Origin: JALORV01 sp035429805
GTDB lineage: Bacteria; Pseudomonadota; Gammaproteobacteria; Burkholderiales; Burkholderiaceae_F
Reading direction: 5' to 3'
DNA length: 64,000 nucleotides
Assembly (NCBI GenBank): GCA_035429805.1
Contig: DAOMFL010000002.1
Coordinates: forward strand, 62,001-126,000
Within the stretch, counting starts at the first letter, position 1, and each line of letters starts with the position of its first letter. This document shows positions 8,341 through 16,505 of this stretch, piece after piece. A program made the translations under genes and the position numbers. The notes under the pieces were generated by a model that saw only the letters and a list, made by a program, of their open reading frames with translations, made no database searches and was not told the DNA's origin.

Positions 8341-8709
8341 ATGCGTCACTATGAAATCTGTTTCATCGTCCATCCGGACCAGAGCGAGCAGGTTCCGGCG
8401 ATGATCGATCGCTACAAGGCGATGATCACCGGCGGCAACGGCACCGTGCACCGTATCGAGGACTGGGGCCGCCGGCAGCTGGCCTACCCGATCGAGAAAC
8501 TGGTCAAGGCACACTACGTGCTGCTGAACATCGAGTGCGACGGCAAGACGCTCGACGAACTTGAGCACGCGTTCCGCTACAACGACGCGGTGCTGCGCCA
8601 CCTGACGATCAAGATGAAGAAGGCGGAAACGGCAGCCTCGCCGATGATGAAGGTCGTCGAACGCGAGGAAGCGCGCAAGGCCGCGGCGGACCAGACGGCC
8701 GCGGCGTAA
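8341..8709 (+). CDS. rpsF: 30S ribosomal protein S6
   Basis: S6 binds the central domain of 16S rRNA with S18. The 122-residue protein starts MRHYEICFIVHPDQSEQV and contains GGTVHRIEDWGRRQLAYPI-like strands (here GNGTVHRIEDWGRRQLAYPI), the family signature. A lysine/glutamate/alanine-rich tail follows residue 95. The ATG has the Shine-Dalgarno AAGGAG. It heads the rpsF-priB-rpsR-rplI operon. Confidence 0.97.
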   Translation: MRHYEICFIVHPDQSEQVPAMIDRYKAMITGGNGTVHRIEDWGRRQLAYPIEKLVKAHYVLLNIECDGKTLDELEHAFRYNDAVLRHLTIKMKKAETAASPMMKVVEREEARKAAADQTAAA

Positions 8710-8756
8710 GCGGGCCTCGGCGACGGGCGCAGCGCATTGCATACGCAGGCGCGGCG

Positions 8757-9047
8757 GTGAACGAGCTGCGGATCTCCGCGGTGCCGGTGGCGCGCAGTGC
8801 ACTGCGCTACACGCCGGCGGGAGTGGCGATCGGCGAGGCCAGCTTCCGCCACCACGGCGCGGTGACTGAAGCCGGAACGGAGCGCCAGCTGGAGTTCGAG
8901 TTTGCTGCGGTCGCCGTCGGTCCGGTGGCACTCGGTCTCGAACGCGAACCGCTGGGCCAGCCGCTGACGATCACCGGATTCATCGCGCCGCGGACGCGCC
9001 GCTCGAACCGCCTGATCATGCACATCACCGAATACGCAAGACCTTAG
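8757..9047 (+). CDS. priB: primosomal replication protein N (PriB)
   Basis: PriB is a single-stranded-DNA-binding OB-fold protein that helps PriA restart stalled forks. It has 96 residues, with start MNELRISAVPV and a core of GVAIGEASFRHHG, QLEFEFAAVAVG and ITGFIAPRTRRSNRLIMHI. The frame uses a GTG start at 8757. The gene sits between rpsF and rpsR, its standard location in beta- and some gammaproteobacteria, and helps place the organism. Confidence 0.93.
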   Translation: MNELRISAVPVARSALRYTPAGVAIGEASFRHHGAVTEAGTERQLEFEFAAVAVGPVALGLEREPLGQPLTITGFIAPRTRRSNRLIMHITEYARP

Positions 9048-9077
9048 AGACCGTTCACAGGATTACAGGAGCACACG

Positions 9078-9371
9078 ATGGCAACCTCGATGCGAGGCAA
9101 GGGCAAGGGCAAGGGCAAGGGCAAGGGCCCGCGCCGCGACAACAAGCAGAATGCGCTCTTCAAGCGCAAGCGGTTCTGCCGTTTCACGGTCGAAAAGGTC
9201 GACCAGATCGACTACAAGGATGTCGATACGCTGCGCGACTTCGTCGGCGAAAACGGCAAGATCACGCCGGCGCGCCTCACCGGAACCAAGGCGCACTACC
9301 AGCGCCAGCTCGACACGGCGATCAAGCGCGCAAGATTCCTCGCGCTGCTGCCGTACACCGACACCCACTAA
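9078..9371 (+). CDS. rpsR: 30S ribosomal protein S18
   Basis: S18 pairs with S6 on the small-subunit platform. The conserved core RRDNKQNALFKRKRFCRFT and GKITPARLTGTKAHYQRQL is intact. The 97 residues exceed the usual 75-90 because of an N-terminal extension with five Gly-Lys repeats encoded by a hexanucleotide array. The ATG has AGGAG upstream. Confidence 0.96.
   Translation: MATSMRGKGKGKGKGKGPRRDNKQNALFKRKRFCRFTVEKVDQIDYKDVDTLRDFVGENGKITPARLTGTKAHYQRQLDTAIKRARFLALLPYTDTH
9096..9125 (+). repeat. GGCAAG hexanucleotide repeat, five copies, inside rpsR
   Basis: Five exact in-frame copies of GGCAAG encode (Gly-Lys)5 near the S18 N-terminus. Gain or loss of a unit would keep the frame. Confidence 0.9.
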
Positions 9372-9386
9372 GCGAGGACGACGGAC

Positions 9387-9839
9387 ATGCAAGTCATTTT
9401 GCTGGAGAAGATCGTCAACCTCGGTCAGCTGGGCGACGTCGTCAAGGTGAAAGAGGGATTTGCGCGCAACTACCTGATTCCGCAGGGCAAGGCGCGGCGC
9501 GCCACCGAAACGGCCATCAAGGAGTTCGAAGCGCGGCGCGCGGACCTCGAGAAGGCCCAGGCGGACAAGCTGTCGGCCGCGCAGACCGTGCAGGAGAAGC
9601 TGAGCGGCGCCAGGGTCCAGGTCACCGCGAAGGCGGGCGTCGACGGGCGGCTGTTCGGGTCGATCACCAATTACGACATCGCCGAGGCGCTGGTCAAACA
9701 GGGCTTCGAGGTCAACAAGTCGCAGATCCGCATGCCGCAGGGTCCGCTGAAGCTCGTCGGTGATCACACGCTGACGGTCGCGCTGCACTCCGACGTCACC
9801 GCCGACATCACCGTGACCGTCATCGGCGAGCAGGCCTGA
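9387..9839 (+). CDS. rplI: 50S ribosomal protein L9
   Basis: L9 is the elongated two-domain protein near the L1 stalk base. It has 150 residues. The N-terminal domain starts MQVILLEKIVNLGQLGDVV and contains GFARNYLIPQGKA. A long connecting helix of alternating charged residues (40-75) and a C-terminal domain with GVDGRLFGSITNYDIAEAL follow. It is the last gene before a strong terminator. Confidence 0.97.
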   Translation: MQVILLEKIVNLGQLGDVVKVKEGFARNYLIPQGKARRATETAIKEFEARRADLEKAQADKLSAAQTVQEKLSGARVQVTAKAGVDGRLFGSITNYDIAEALVKQGFEVNKSQIRMPQGPLKLVGDHTLTVALHSDVTADITVTVIGEQA

Positions 9840-9859
9840 CGCCTCGGCCGGGTCATAAG

Positions 9860-9889
9860 GGGCGGCCCCTGGGCCGCCCTTTTCTTTTG
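9860..9889 (+). terminator. rho-independent terminator of the rpsF-rplI operon
   Basis: GGGCGGCC (9860-9867) pairs with GGCCGCCC (9872-9879) around a four-base loop, followed by TTTTCTTTT. It lies 20 bases after the rplI stop. Confidence 0.9.
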
Positions 9890-9920
9890 CGCCGCGCGGC
9901 CCGGGTACTGGGGCTGCGAT

Positions 9921-9929
9921 TGCTATAGT
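9921..9929 (+). promoter_or_regulatory. extended -10 promoter for dnaB
   Basis: TGCTATAGT gives a TATAGT -10 box with a TGN extension and no clear -35 box. It lies 53 bases upstream of the dnaB GTG and just after the rplI terminator. Confidence 0.5.
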
Positions 9930-9982
9930 CTTTTTCCCGGTAGGACGATGCCTGCCCCGCTGTCTTGCGCAATGCGCGTCTC

Positions 9983-11362
9983 GTGAACCAGCCCGTTTCA
10001 GACCCCCAGCTTGCCGCGGTACGAACGCCGCCGCACTCCATCGAGGCCGAACAGTCGGTGCTCGGCGGGCTGCTGCTCGACAACACCGCATGGGACCGGA
10101 TCGCGGACCTGGTCGGCACCGACGACTTCTACCGCAACGATCACCGGCTGATCTTTGCCGCCATCAGCCGCCTGATCGACGCCAGCAAGCCGGCCGATGC
10201 CGTCACCGTGTACGAGGCATTGCGCAATGCCAACAAGGCCGAGGACGCCGGCGGGCTGCAGTACCTCAATGCGCTGGCGCAGAACACGCCGTCGGCCGCG
10301 AACATCCGCCGCTATGCCGAGATCGTGCGCGAACGTTCGGTGCTGCGGCGGCTGGTCACCGCAGGCGATGAGATCGCCACCAGCGCGCTGAATCCGGCCG
10401 GGCGCGACACCAAGCAGATCCTCGACGACGCGGAGAGCCGCGTGTTCCGGATCGCCGAGGAGGGAGCACGCGGGCGCCAGGGCTTCATCGAGATCCAGCC
10501 GCTGCTGACCAAGGTGGTGGAACGCATCCAGGAACTGTTCGAGCGCGCCAATCCCTCGGACGTGACTGGCGTGCCGACGGGATTCGCCGACCTCGACTCG
10601 AAGACCTCGGGGCTGCAGCCCGGAGACCTCGTCATCGTCGCCGGCAGGCCATCGATGGGCAAGACGTCGTTCGCGCTGAACGTCGGCGAGCACGTCGCGA
10701 TCGAGCAGGGCATGCCGGTCGCGGTGTTTTCGATGGAAATGGGCGCGGCGCAGCTCGCCCTGCGCATGCTGAGTTCGGTCGGCCGGCTCGACCAGCAGCG
10801 GCTCCGCACCGGCCGGCTGCTCGACGACGACTGGCCGAGGCTGACATCGGCGATCCAGAAGATGCACGAGGCGCCACTCTACATCGACGAGACGCCGGCG
10901 CTGACCGCGATCGACCTGCGCGCGCGGGCGCGCCGGCTGTCGCGGACCTGCGGCAAGCTGGGCCTCATCATCGTCGACTATTTGCAGCTGATGAGCGCGA
11001 GCGGGCAGGGCGAGAACCGCGCGACCGAGATCTCCGAGATCTCGCGTGGCCTGAAGGCGCTGGCGAAGGAACTGTCGGTGCCGGTGGTGGCACTGTCGCA
11101 GCTCAACCGCACCGTCGAGCAGCGTACCGACAAGCGTCCGGTGATGTCTGATCTGCGGGAGTCGGGCGCGATCGAGCAGGACGCCGATGTGATCCTCTTC
11201 ATCTACCGCGACGAGGTCTACAACCCGGACACGAACGACAAGAACGTCGCCGAGATCATCATCGGCAAGCAGCGCAACGGCCCGATCGGCCGGGTCAACC
11301 TGCGCTTCGACGGGCAGTACACCAAGTTCGAGAACCTGGCGCGCAGCCCGGCGTTCGGATGA
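9983..11362 (+). CDS. dnaB: replicative DNA helicase DnaB
   Basis: DnaB is the hexameric 5'-3' helicase that drives the replication fork and recruits primase. It has 459 residues from the GTG at 9983; an upstream TTG at 9965 is also in frame. The N-terminal domain begins RTPPHSIEAEQSVLGGLLLD. The RecA-like domain holds Walker A GRPSMGKTSFALN, Walker B LIIVDYLQLM and the SQLNR motif. The DLRESGAIEQDADVILF segment and the arginine-finger region also match. No intein is present. Its stop overlaps the next gene start by 4 bp. Confidence 0.97.
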   Translation: MNQPVSDPQLAAVRTPPHSIEAEQSVLGGLLLDNTAWDRIADLVGTDDFYRNDHRLIFAAISRLIDASKPADAVTVYEALRNANKAEDAGGLQYLNALAQNTPSAANIRRYAEIVRERSVLRRLVTAGDEIATSALNPAGRDTKQILDDAESRVFRIAEEGARGRQGFIEIQPLLTKVVERIQELFERANPSDVTGVPTGFADLDSKTSGLQPGDLVIVAGRPSMGKTSFALNVGEHVAIEQGMPVAVFSMEMGAAQLALRMLSSVGRLDQQRLRTGRLLDDDWPRLTSAIQKMHEAPLYIDETPALTAIDLRARARRLSRTCGKLGLIIVDYLQLMSASGQGENRATEISEISRGLKALAKELSVPVVALSQLNRTVEQRTDKRPVMSDLRESGAIEQDADVILFIYRDEVYNPDTNDKNVAEIIIGKQRNGPIGRVNLRFDGQYTKFENLARSPAFG

Positions 11363-12033
11363 CGTCCCGATTCGTCCAGGAGCCGCCCGAGCGCCCGGGA
11401 GCGCTGCGCAGTGCGTTGCGGCGTCTGATCGGGCGCGACAGGCGTTTTTATCCACTGTTCAACCGCCACGCGCAGCTCTGCGCCGAGGGCCTGGGCGCGC
11501 TCGCGCAACTGCTTGCCGACGTGCGCGATCCGAACGGGCGCGTGCGGGACATCGAGGCGATCGAGAAGCGCGCGGACGGCGTCGTCGCGGAAACGCGTGC
11601 CCTGCTGCGGCGTTCATGGCTGCCGCCGTTTCCGCGGGCGGCGATCCACGCACTGATCAACCGGCTCGACGACATCCTCGATCTCGCCGAGGACGTGGCG
11701 CAGTCGCTGCACCTGTATCACGTGACGGCGATGACCCCCGAAGCAGGCCGACTCGCCGATCTTGCGGTACGGAGCGCCGAGGCGCTGCAGCGCGCCGTCG
11801 CCGGGCTGGAACCGAACGCCGACGCGCGGACCGTGCTGGCGCTGTGCGAGGAAGTCGACCGGCTCGAAGCTGAGGCCGACCACGTCTATCGGTCGGCGAT
11901 GTCGAAGCTGTTCCGCGAGGAGCCCGATACGCGCCAGCTGGTCAAGCTCAAGGCCATCTACGAACTGCTCGAGGAGCTGACCGACAAGTGCAAGAACGCG
12001 GCGGCCGAGGTGCAGGCACTGGCACTGCGCTAA
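11359..12033 (+). CDS. DUF47 / PhoU-like family protein
   Basis: A 224-residue, mostly helical protein of the DUF47 (TIGR00153) family, distantly related to PhoU. Features are NRLDDILDLAEDVAQSL and the late LKAIYELLEELTDKCKNAA, which carry the acidic metal-binding residues of PhoU-like bundles. Family members usually accompany a Pit phosphate transporter. Here no pit gene follows; the neighbours are dnaB (ATGA overlap) and a DUF456 membrane protein. The role is presumably linked to phosphate or metal handling, by inference. Confidence 0.8.
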   Translation: MTSRFVQEPPERPGALRSALRRLIGRDRRFYPLFNRHAQLCAEGLGALAQLLADVRDPNGRVRDIEAIEKRADGVVAETRALLRRSWLPPFPRAAIHALINRLDDILDLAEDVAQSLHLYHVTAMTPEAGRLADLAVRSAEALQRAVAGLEPNADARTVLALCEEVDRLEAEADHVYRSAMSKLFREEPDTRQLVKLKAIYELLEELTDKCKNAAAEVQALALR

Positions 12034-12045
12034 CGAGATCCGGCG

Positions 12046-12525
12046 ATGACCATTGCGTTGTGGATCGCTGCCGTGCTGCTCATCGTCGTCGGCGTGGCAG
12101 GCACGGTGCTGCCCGCGCTGCCCGGCATTCCGATGATCTTCGGCGGCGTGCTGCTGGCGGCGTGGATCGACGACTTCCGGCGCATTCCGCTGTGGGTCAT
12201 CGGCGTGCTCGCCGTCATTGCAATCGTCGGCATCGCGGTCGACTATGTCGCGGCTGCCCTGTCAGCGCGGCGCGTCGGCGCGAGCAAGCAGGGCGTCGTC
12301 GGTGCGGTTGTCGGCACGATTGCGGGCATCTTCACTGGCCTCTGGGGACTGGTCTTCATGCCGCTCGTCGGCGCCGCAGTCGGTGAATTCATCGCCCATC
12401 GCGATGCGCTGCGTGCCGGCAAAGTCGGCATCGCCACCTGGTTCGGCCTGCTCGTCGGCACCGCCGTGAAGATCGCGGTCGCGTTCACGATGATCGGCGT
12501 GTTCGTGGCGGCGCTCCTCCTCTGA
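12046..12525 (+). CDS. DUF456 family membrane protein
   Basis: A 159-residue protein with about four hydrophobic helices and glycine-rich repeats, typical of DUF456. Characteristic segments are GVAGTVLPALPGIPMIFGGV, KQGVVGAVVGTIAGIFTG and LVGAAVGEFIAHRDALRAGK. Function is unknown. It starts 12 bp after the DUF47 gene and probably belongs to the same transcript. Its stop abuts the palindromic element that fills the gap to phoH. Confidence 0.85.
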   Translation: MTIALWIAAVLLIVVGVAGTVLPALPGIPMIFGGVLLAAWIDDFRRIPLWVIGVLAVIAIVGIAVDYVAAALSARRVGASKQGVVGAVVGTIAGIFTGLWGLVFMPLVGAAVGEFIAHRDALRAGKVGIATWFGLLVGTAVKIAVAFTMIGVFVAALLL

Positions 12526-12574
12526 GCGTCGCTCGTGTACGCGACCCTGCGGGTCGCACGTGCACTCGCGACGC
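12526..12574. repeat. bulged palindromic element (REP-like), copy 1
   Basis: The core (12535-12565) folds as a 7-bp stem GTGTACG/CGTGCAC, a 2-base bulge, a 6-bp stem CGACCC/GGGTCG and a TGC loop. GCGTCGC/GCGACGC arms flank it. It occupies exactly the 49 bp between the convergent stops of the DUF456 and phoH genes. A second copy with compensatory stem changes lies at 62126-62158. A bidirectional terminator role is possible, but there is no T tract. Confidence 0.75.
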
Positions 12575-14164
12575 CTACAAAACGTCCGCCGCGTGATCCG
12601 CCAGCCGCGAGCGTTCGCCGCGCTGCAGGGTCACGTGGCCGGAATGCAGCCAGCCCTTGAAGCGGTCGACCACATAGGTGAGGCCCGACGAGCCTTCGGT
12701 CAGGTACGGCGTGTCGATCTGCGCGATGTTGCCGAGGCAGACGACCTTGGTGCCCGGGCCGGCGCGGGTCACGAGGGTCTTCATCTGCTTCGGCGTCAGG
12801 TTCTGCGCCTCGTCGATGATCAGGTACTTGTTGATGAACGTGCGTCCGCGCATGAAGTTCATCGACTTGATGCGGATGCGCGTGCGGATCAGGTCGTTGG
12901 TGGCCGCGCGGCCCCATTCGCCGGCGGCGTCGTCGGTCTTGTTCAGCACTTCGAGGTTGTCCTCGAGCGCGCCCATCCACGGCGCCATCTTCTCTTCCTC
13001 GGTGCCCGGCAGGAAGCCGATGTCCTCGCCGACCGGCACCGTAGCGCGCGTGACAATGATCTCGGCGAAGCGCTTGGTCTCGAGCGTCTGCGACAGCCCT
13101 GCGGCGAGCGCAAGCAGCGTCTTGCCGGTGCCGGCCTGGCCGATCAGCGAGACGAAGTCGCATTCCGGATCCATCAGCAGATTGAGCGCGAAGCTTTGCT
13201 CGCGGTTGCGCGCCGTCACCCCCCAGACCGCGTTCTTGGCGTGCGTGTAGTCGCGCAGCACGCGCAGCACCGCCGACTTGCCGCGGACCTCACGCACCTG
13301 CGCATAGAAGTTCGCGCCATTTTCCAGGTAGACGAACTGGTTCACGAGCAGGTCGGCGACGATCGGTCCGGTGATGCGGTACCAGGTGTGGCCTCCCGAC
13401 TGCCACGATTCCATCCCCTTGCCGTTCTTCTCCCAGAAGTTCGCAGGCAGCTGTGCGACTCCGGTGTAGAGGATGTCGGTGTCCTCCAGCACCTTGTCGT
13501 TGTAGTAGTCCTCCGCCGGCAACCCGAGCGCGCGCGCCTTGACGCGCATGTTGATGTCCTTCGACACCAGCACGACGTCGCGTTCCGCGTGACGCTCCTT
13601 CAGGGCCCGCACCACGCCGAGAATCTGGTTGTCGGCCTTGCCCGCCGGCAGGCTCGACGGCAGCACGGCGTCCACCGCCTGCGTCTGGAAGAACAGCCGC
13701 CCGGCGGCATCCTTGTTGCCGAGCGCATTGAGCGGGATGCCGTCCTCGATCGGCGTCTTGCAGGCCGCCACGAGCGAATCCAGCGTGCGTGATACCTGCC
13801 GCGCGCTGCGCGCGACCTCCGACATGCCCTTCTTGTGCGAGTCGAGTTCCTCCAGCGTCATCATCGGCAGGAAGACGTCGTGTTCCTCGAACCGGAACAG
13901 GCTGGTTGAGTCGTGCATCAGCACGTTGGTGTCGAGCACGAAGAGCTTCGGCCTTTCGCCGGTGCGCGGTTTCCTGCCGCTGCCGCGCGGCCTGGATTCG
14001 ACGACGGCGAGACGGGTGGCCGGAGTGGGCCGCGCGGCAGGTGCGGGTTCAGGGCCACGCGCCACCGGGACCGGCGTGGCCGGTGTCCGTTCGTGATGGA
14101 CGGGTTCGGAGGGAATGGCAACGAGCAGGGTGGCGGGCTTGGTCGGTGCTTTCGGCAGAGGCAT
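12575..14164 (-). CDS. PhoH family protein with N-terminal PIN domain (PhoH2)
   Basis: A 529-residue fusion of a PIN nuclease-like domain and a PhoH ATPase, the architecture known as PhoH2, for which RNA helicase and RNase activity has been reported in relatives. After a low-complexity Pro/Ala/Thr segment of about 60 residues, the PIN domain starts at KLFVLDTNVLMHD. Its acidic residues recur in TLEELDSHKKG. The PhoH domain has Walker A GQAGTGKTLLALAAGL and Walker B YLIIDEAQNLTPKQMK. It is transcribed toward the convergent dnaB operon, and bcp lies 51 bp upstream on the same strand. Confidence 0.93.
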   Translation of the reverse strand: MPLPKAPTKPATLLVAIPSEPVHHERTPATPVPVARGPEPAPAARPTPATRLAVVESRPRGSGRKPRTGERPKLFVLDTNVLMHDSTSLFRFEEHDVFLPMMTLEELDSHKKGMSEVARSARQVSRTLDSLVAACKTPIEDGIPLNALGNKDAAGRLFFQTQAVDAVLPSSLPAGKADNQILGVVRALKERHAERDVVLVSKDINMRVKARALGLPAEDYYNDKVLEDTDILYTGVAQLPANFWEKNGKGMESWQSGGHTWYRITGPIVADLLVNQFVYLENGANFYAQVREVRGKSAVLRVLRDYTHAKNAVWGVTARNREQSFALNLLMDPECDFVSLIGQAGTGKTLLALAAGLSQTLETKRFAEIIVTRATVPVGEDIGFLPGTEEEKMAPWMGALEDNLEVLNKTDDAAGEWGRAATNDLIRTRIRIKSMNFMRGRTFINKYLIIDEAQNLTPKQMKTLVTRAGPGTKVVCLGNIAQIDTPYLTEGSSGLTYVVDRFKGWLHSGHVTLQRGERSRLADHAADVL

Positions 14165-14215
14165 CAGCGAGGCGGCGGAGCCGTGAAGGGGAAAGGGGAG
14201 GGGTGACGCGCGGGT

Positions 14216-14680
14216 TCAGGCCAGCGACTGCACGAACGCCAGCACGTCGGCAACGTGGTTCGGAACCTTGACGCCACGCCATTCACGGCGCAGCACGCCG
14301 GTGGCATCGATGACGAAGGTGCTGCGTTCGATTCCGCGCACCTGCTTGCCGTACATATTCTTCATCTTGATGACCCCGAACTGGCCGCACAAAGCCTCGT
14401 CGGGGTCGGAAATCAGTTCGAACGGGAAGCCCATCTTGGCCTTGAAGCCCTCGTGCGACTTCATGCTGTCGCGTGAGACGCCAAGGACCACGGCGCCCGC
14501 CCGCTTGAACTTCGCATGGCTGGCGGCAAACTCCAGGCCTTCGGTCGTGCAGCCCGGCGTGTTGTCCTTCGGGTAGAAGTAAAGGACGACGATGCTGCCC
14601 TTGAGTTTCGCGAGCTGCACTTCGCCGCCGGTGGAGGCCGCCTTGAAATCCGAAACCTTCTTGTCGACAGCGACTGTCAT
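14216..14680 (-). CDS. bcp: thioredoxin-dependent peroxiredoxin (Bcp/PrxQ)
   Basis: A 154-residue thiol peroxidase that reduces hydrogen and organic peroxides. The peroxidatic cysteine is Cys44 in NTPGCTTEGLEF. The cysteine five residues later that acts as resolving residue in E. coli Bcp is absent (Leu49). The only other cysteine is Cys98, so the catalytic cycle may be 1-Cys or use Cys98. Downstream motifs GVSRDS and RSTFVIDATG fit the family. It lies 7 bp after a DUF498 gene on the same strand. Confidence 0.94.
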   Translation of the reverse strand: MTVAVDKKVSDFKAASTGGEVQLAKLKGSIVVLYFYPKDNTPGCTTEGLEFAASHAKFKRAGAVVLGVSRDSMKSHEGFKAKMGFPFELISDPDEALCGQFGVIKMKNMYGKQVRGIERSTFVIDATGVLRREWRGVKVPNHVADVLAFVQSLA

Positions 14681-14687
14681 GTCACCC

Positions 14688-15062
14688 TCAGGCGTCGAGG
14701 AGGATGGCGGCGAGCACCTTGCGGCCTTCCCCCATCAGGATGTTGTAGGTGCGGCAGGCGGCCTGCGATGTCATCGCTTCGCATCCGATGCGCGCGTCGG
14801 TGAGTGGCTTTACCAGTTGCGGCTTCGGGAATCGCTGGCGCGCCCCGGTGCCGAGCAGCACGAGTTCGGGTGCGCGCTCCCGCAGTCCGGCGAAGTCATC
14901 GGGCGTCAGGGCGTCGAAGCCCGTCACGTTCCAGACCTCGACCTGCCGGTCGGGCGCAACGAGAACAGGGCAGGAGTAGCGGACCTGGTTGACTTCAATG
15001 AAGCCGGAGCCGTAGGCGGTAACCGTGTTGAGCGCTGTCGGCGTGTCCGCGTGCAGTTTCAA
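14688..15062 (-). CDS. Mth938-like domain (DUF498) protein
   Basis: A 124-residue cytoplasmic protein of the DUF498/Mth938 family, whose function is unsettled. Signature pieces are GSGFIEVNQVRYSCPVLV, ELVLLGTGARQRFP and the central IGCEAMTSQAACRTYNIL, followed by GEGRKVLAAILL. It is divergent from alaC and precedes bcp by 7 bp, so the two likely share a promoter. In the related NDUFAF3 proteins this domain works in respiratory complex I assembly; whether that applies here is unknown. Confidence 0.86.
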   Translation of the reverse strand: MKLHADTPTALNTVTAYGSGFIEVNQVRYSCPVLVAPDRQVEVWNVTGFDALTPDDFAGLRERAPELVLLGTGARQRFPKPQLVKPLTDARIGCEAMTSQAACRTYNILMGEGRKVLAAILLDA

Positions 15063-15124
15063 TTCGCTCCAGGCTTCCTTGCGATCGTCCGCAGGGCGGA
15101 TCGATGCATGACTACTTCGGGTAC

Positions 15125-15151
15125 ATTATAGGCACACGTTGCGCCGCACAA
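15125..15151 (-). promoter_or_regulatory. candidate promoter of the DUF498-bcp-phoH strand
   Basis: On the minus strand a perfect TATAAT (15125-15130) lies 62 bases before the DUF498 ATG. A weak TTGTGC (15146-15151) precedes it with 15-base spacing. Confidence 0.45.
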
Positions 15152-15232
15152 GCGAGCGCAGAGTGCCCCAAAAACGCAGCAGCGCCCGCAGTTTGCGGCG
15201 TGTTTGCAACACACAGCCTGAGGTCCGGGGAG

Positions 15233-16459
15233 ATGGTCGAGTTTCCGCGCATCAAGCGCCTGCCCCCATATGTCTTCAACATCACCGGTGAGTTGAAGAT
15301 GGCTGCGCGTCGCCGCGGCGAAGACATCATCGATATGAGCATGGGCAACCCCGACGGGCCCACGCCGAAACACATCGTCGACAAACTGGTGGAAGCTGCG
15401 CAGCGCCAGGACACGCACGGCTATTCGGTCTCGAAGGGAATTCCGCGCCTGCGCCGCGCGATCACCGGCTGGTACAAGGCGCGCTACGACGTCGACTTCG
15501 ACCCGGATTCGGAGGCGATCGTCACGATCGGTTCTAAAGAGGGCCTCGCGCACCTGATGCTCGCGACGCTCGACCGCGGCGATACGGTGCTGGTGCCGAA
15601 TCCGAGCTACCCGATCCACATTTACGGCGCGATCATCGCCGGTGCCGACATCCGCTCGGTGCGCATGGACGGCCGCGTCGACTTCTTCGCCGAGCTCGAG
15701 CGCGCGATCCGTGAGTCGTTCCCGAAGCCGAAGATGATGATCCTCGGATTCCCGAGCAACCCGACGGCCCAGTGCGTGGAGCTCGACTTCTTCCATCGCG
15801 TCGTCGCGCTGGCGCGGCAGCATGGCATCTATGTCGTGCACGACCTCGCGTACGCCGACATCTGCTACGACGACGCCTACCCGGACAACCGGGCGCCGTC
15901 GATCATGCAGGTGCCGGGCGCCCGCGATGTCGCGGTCGAATTCTTCACGATGAGCAAGAGCTACAACATGGCCGGCTGGCGCATCGGCTTCATGGTCGGC
16001 AACAAGGACCTCGTCGCGGCACTCGGGCGCATCAAGAGCTATCACGACTACGGCACCTTCACGCCGATCCAGGTGGCGTCGATCGCCGCGCTCGAGGGCC
16101 CGCAGGACTGCGTCGAGGAGATCCGGCGCGAGTACCAGCGGCGCCGCGACGTGCTCGCGCGCGGGCTGCACGAGGCCGGGTGGATGGTCGAGGTGCCGAA
16201 GGCTTCCATGTACATCTGGGCGGAGATTCCGGAGCCGTACCGCGCAATGGGTTCGCTCGAATTTGCGAAGAAGGTGCTGGCCGAGGCCAAGGTGGCGATC
16301 TCGCCGGGCATCGGCTTCGGCGATTACGGCGACAGCCACGTGCGCTTTGCGATGATCGAAAATGAGCACCGCATCCGCCAGGCGGTACGCGGCATCAAGG
16401 AGATGTTCCGCAAGGACGGGCTGCTCGCACCACGCTCGCCGGAAAAGGCCGCCGCCTGA
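15233..16459 (+). CDS. alaC: alanine transaminase AlaC (class I/II aminotransferase)
   Basis: A PLP-dependent aminotransferase that makes alanine from pyruvate and glutamate. It has 408 residues from the ATG at 15233, which has GGGGAG just upstream; the longer open frame upstream shows no homology. Key segments are IDMSMGNPDGPTP, the PLP site LVPNPSYPIHIYG, FPSNPTAQC and the Schiff-base lysine in SKSYNMAGWRIGF. It precedes hom and thrC, an order common in betaproteobacteria, and serves general amino-acid synthesis. Confidence 0.94.
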   Translation: MVEFPRIKRLPPYVFNITGELKMAARRRGEDIIDMSMGNPDGPTPKHIVDKLVEAAQRQDTHGYSVSKGIPRLRRAITGWYKARYDVDFDPDSEAIVTIGSKEGLAHLMLATLDRGDTVLVPNPSYPIHIYGAIIAGADIRSVRMDGRVDFFAELERAIRESFPKPKMMILGFPSNPTAQCVELDFFHRVVALARQHGIYVVHDLAYADICYDDAYPDNRAPSIMQVPGARDVAVEFFTMSKSYNMAGWRIGFMVGNKDLVAALGRIKSYHDYGTFTPIQVASIAALEGPQDCVEEIRREYQRRRDVLARGLHEAGWMVEVPKASMYIWAEIPEPYRAMGSLEFAKKVLAEAKVAISPGIGFGDYGDSHVRFAMIENEHRIRQAVRGIKEMFRKDGLLAPRSPEKAAA

Positions 16460-16473
16460 GAGTTCTGAAGAAT

Positions 16474-16494
16474 GCGGCGGCATCATGCCGCCGC
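16474..16494 (+). other. perfect hairpin between alaC and hom
   Basis: GCGGCGGC (16474-16481) and GCCGCCGC (16487-16494) form an eight-pair stem with a five-base loop, 14 bases after the alaC stop. No T tract follows, so it may act as an mRNA processing or partial termination site rather than a full terminator. Confidence 0.6.
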
Positions 16495-16505
16495 TCCGCG
16501 AAACG

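Noticed and set aside
9096..9125. GGCAAG repeat as a CRISPR-like or satellite array
   Set aside because: It is a short in-frame coding microsatellite without spacers.
11359..12525. DUF47-DUF456 pair as a phosphate transporter operon
   Set aside because: No Pit transporter is present; DUF456 is not a phosphate transporter by known family data.
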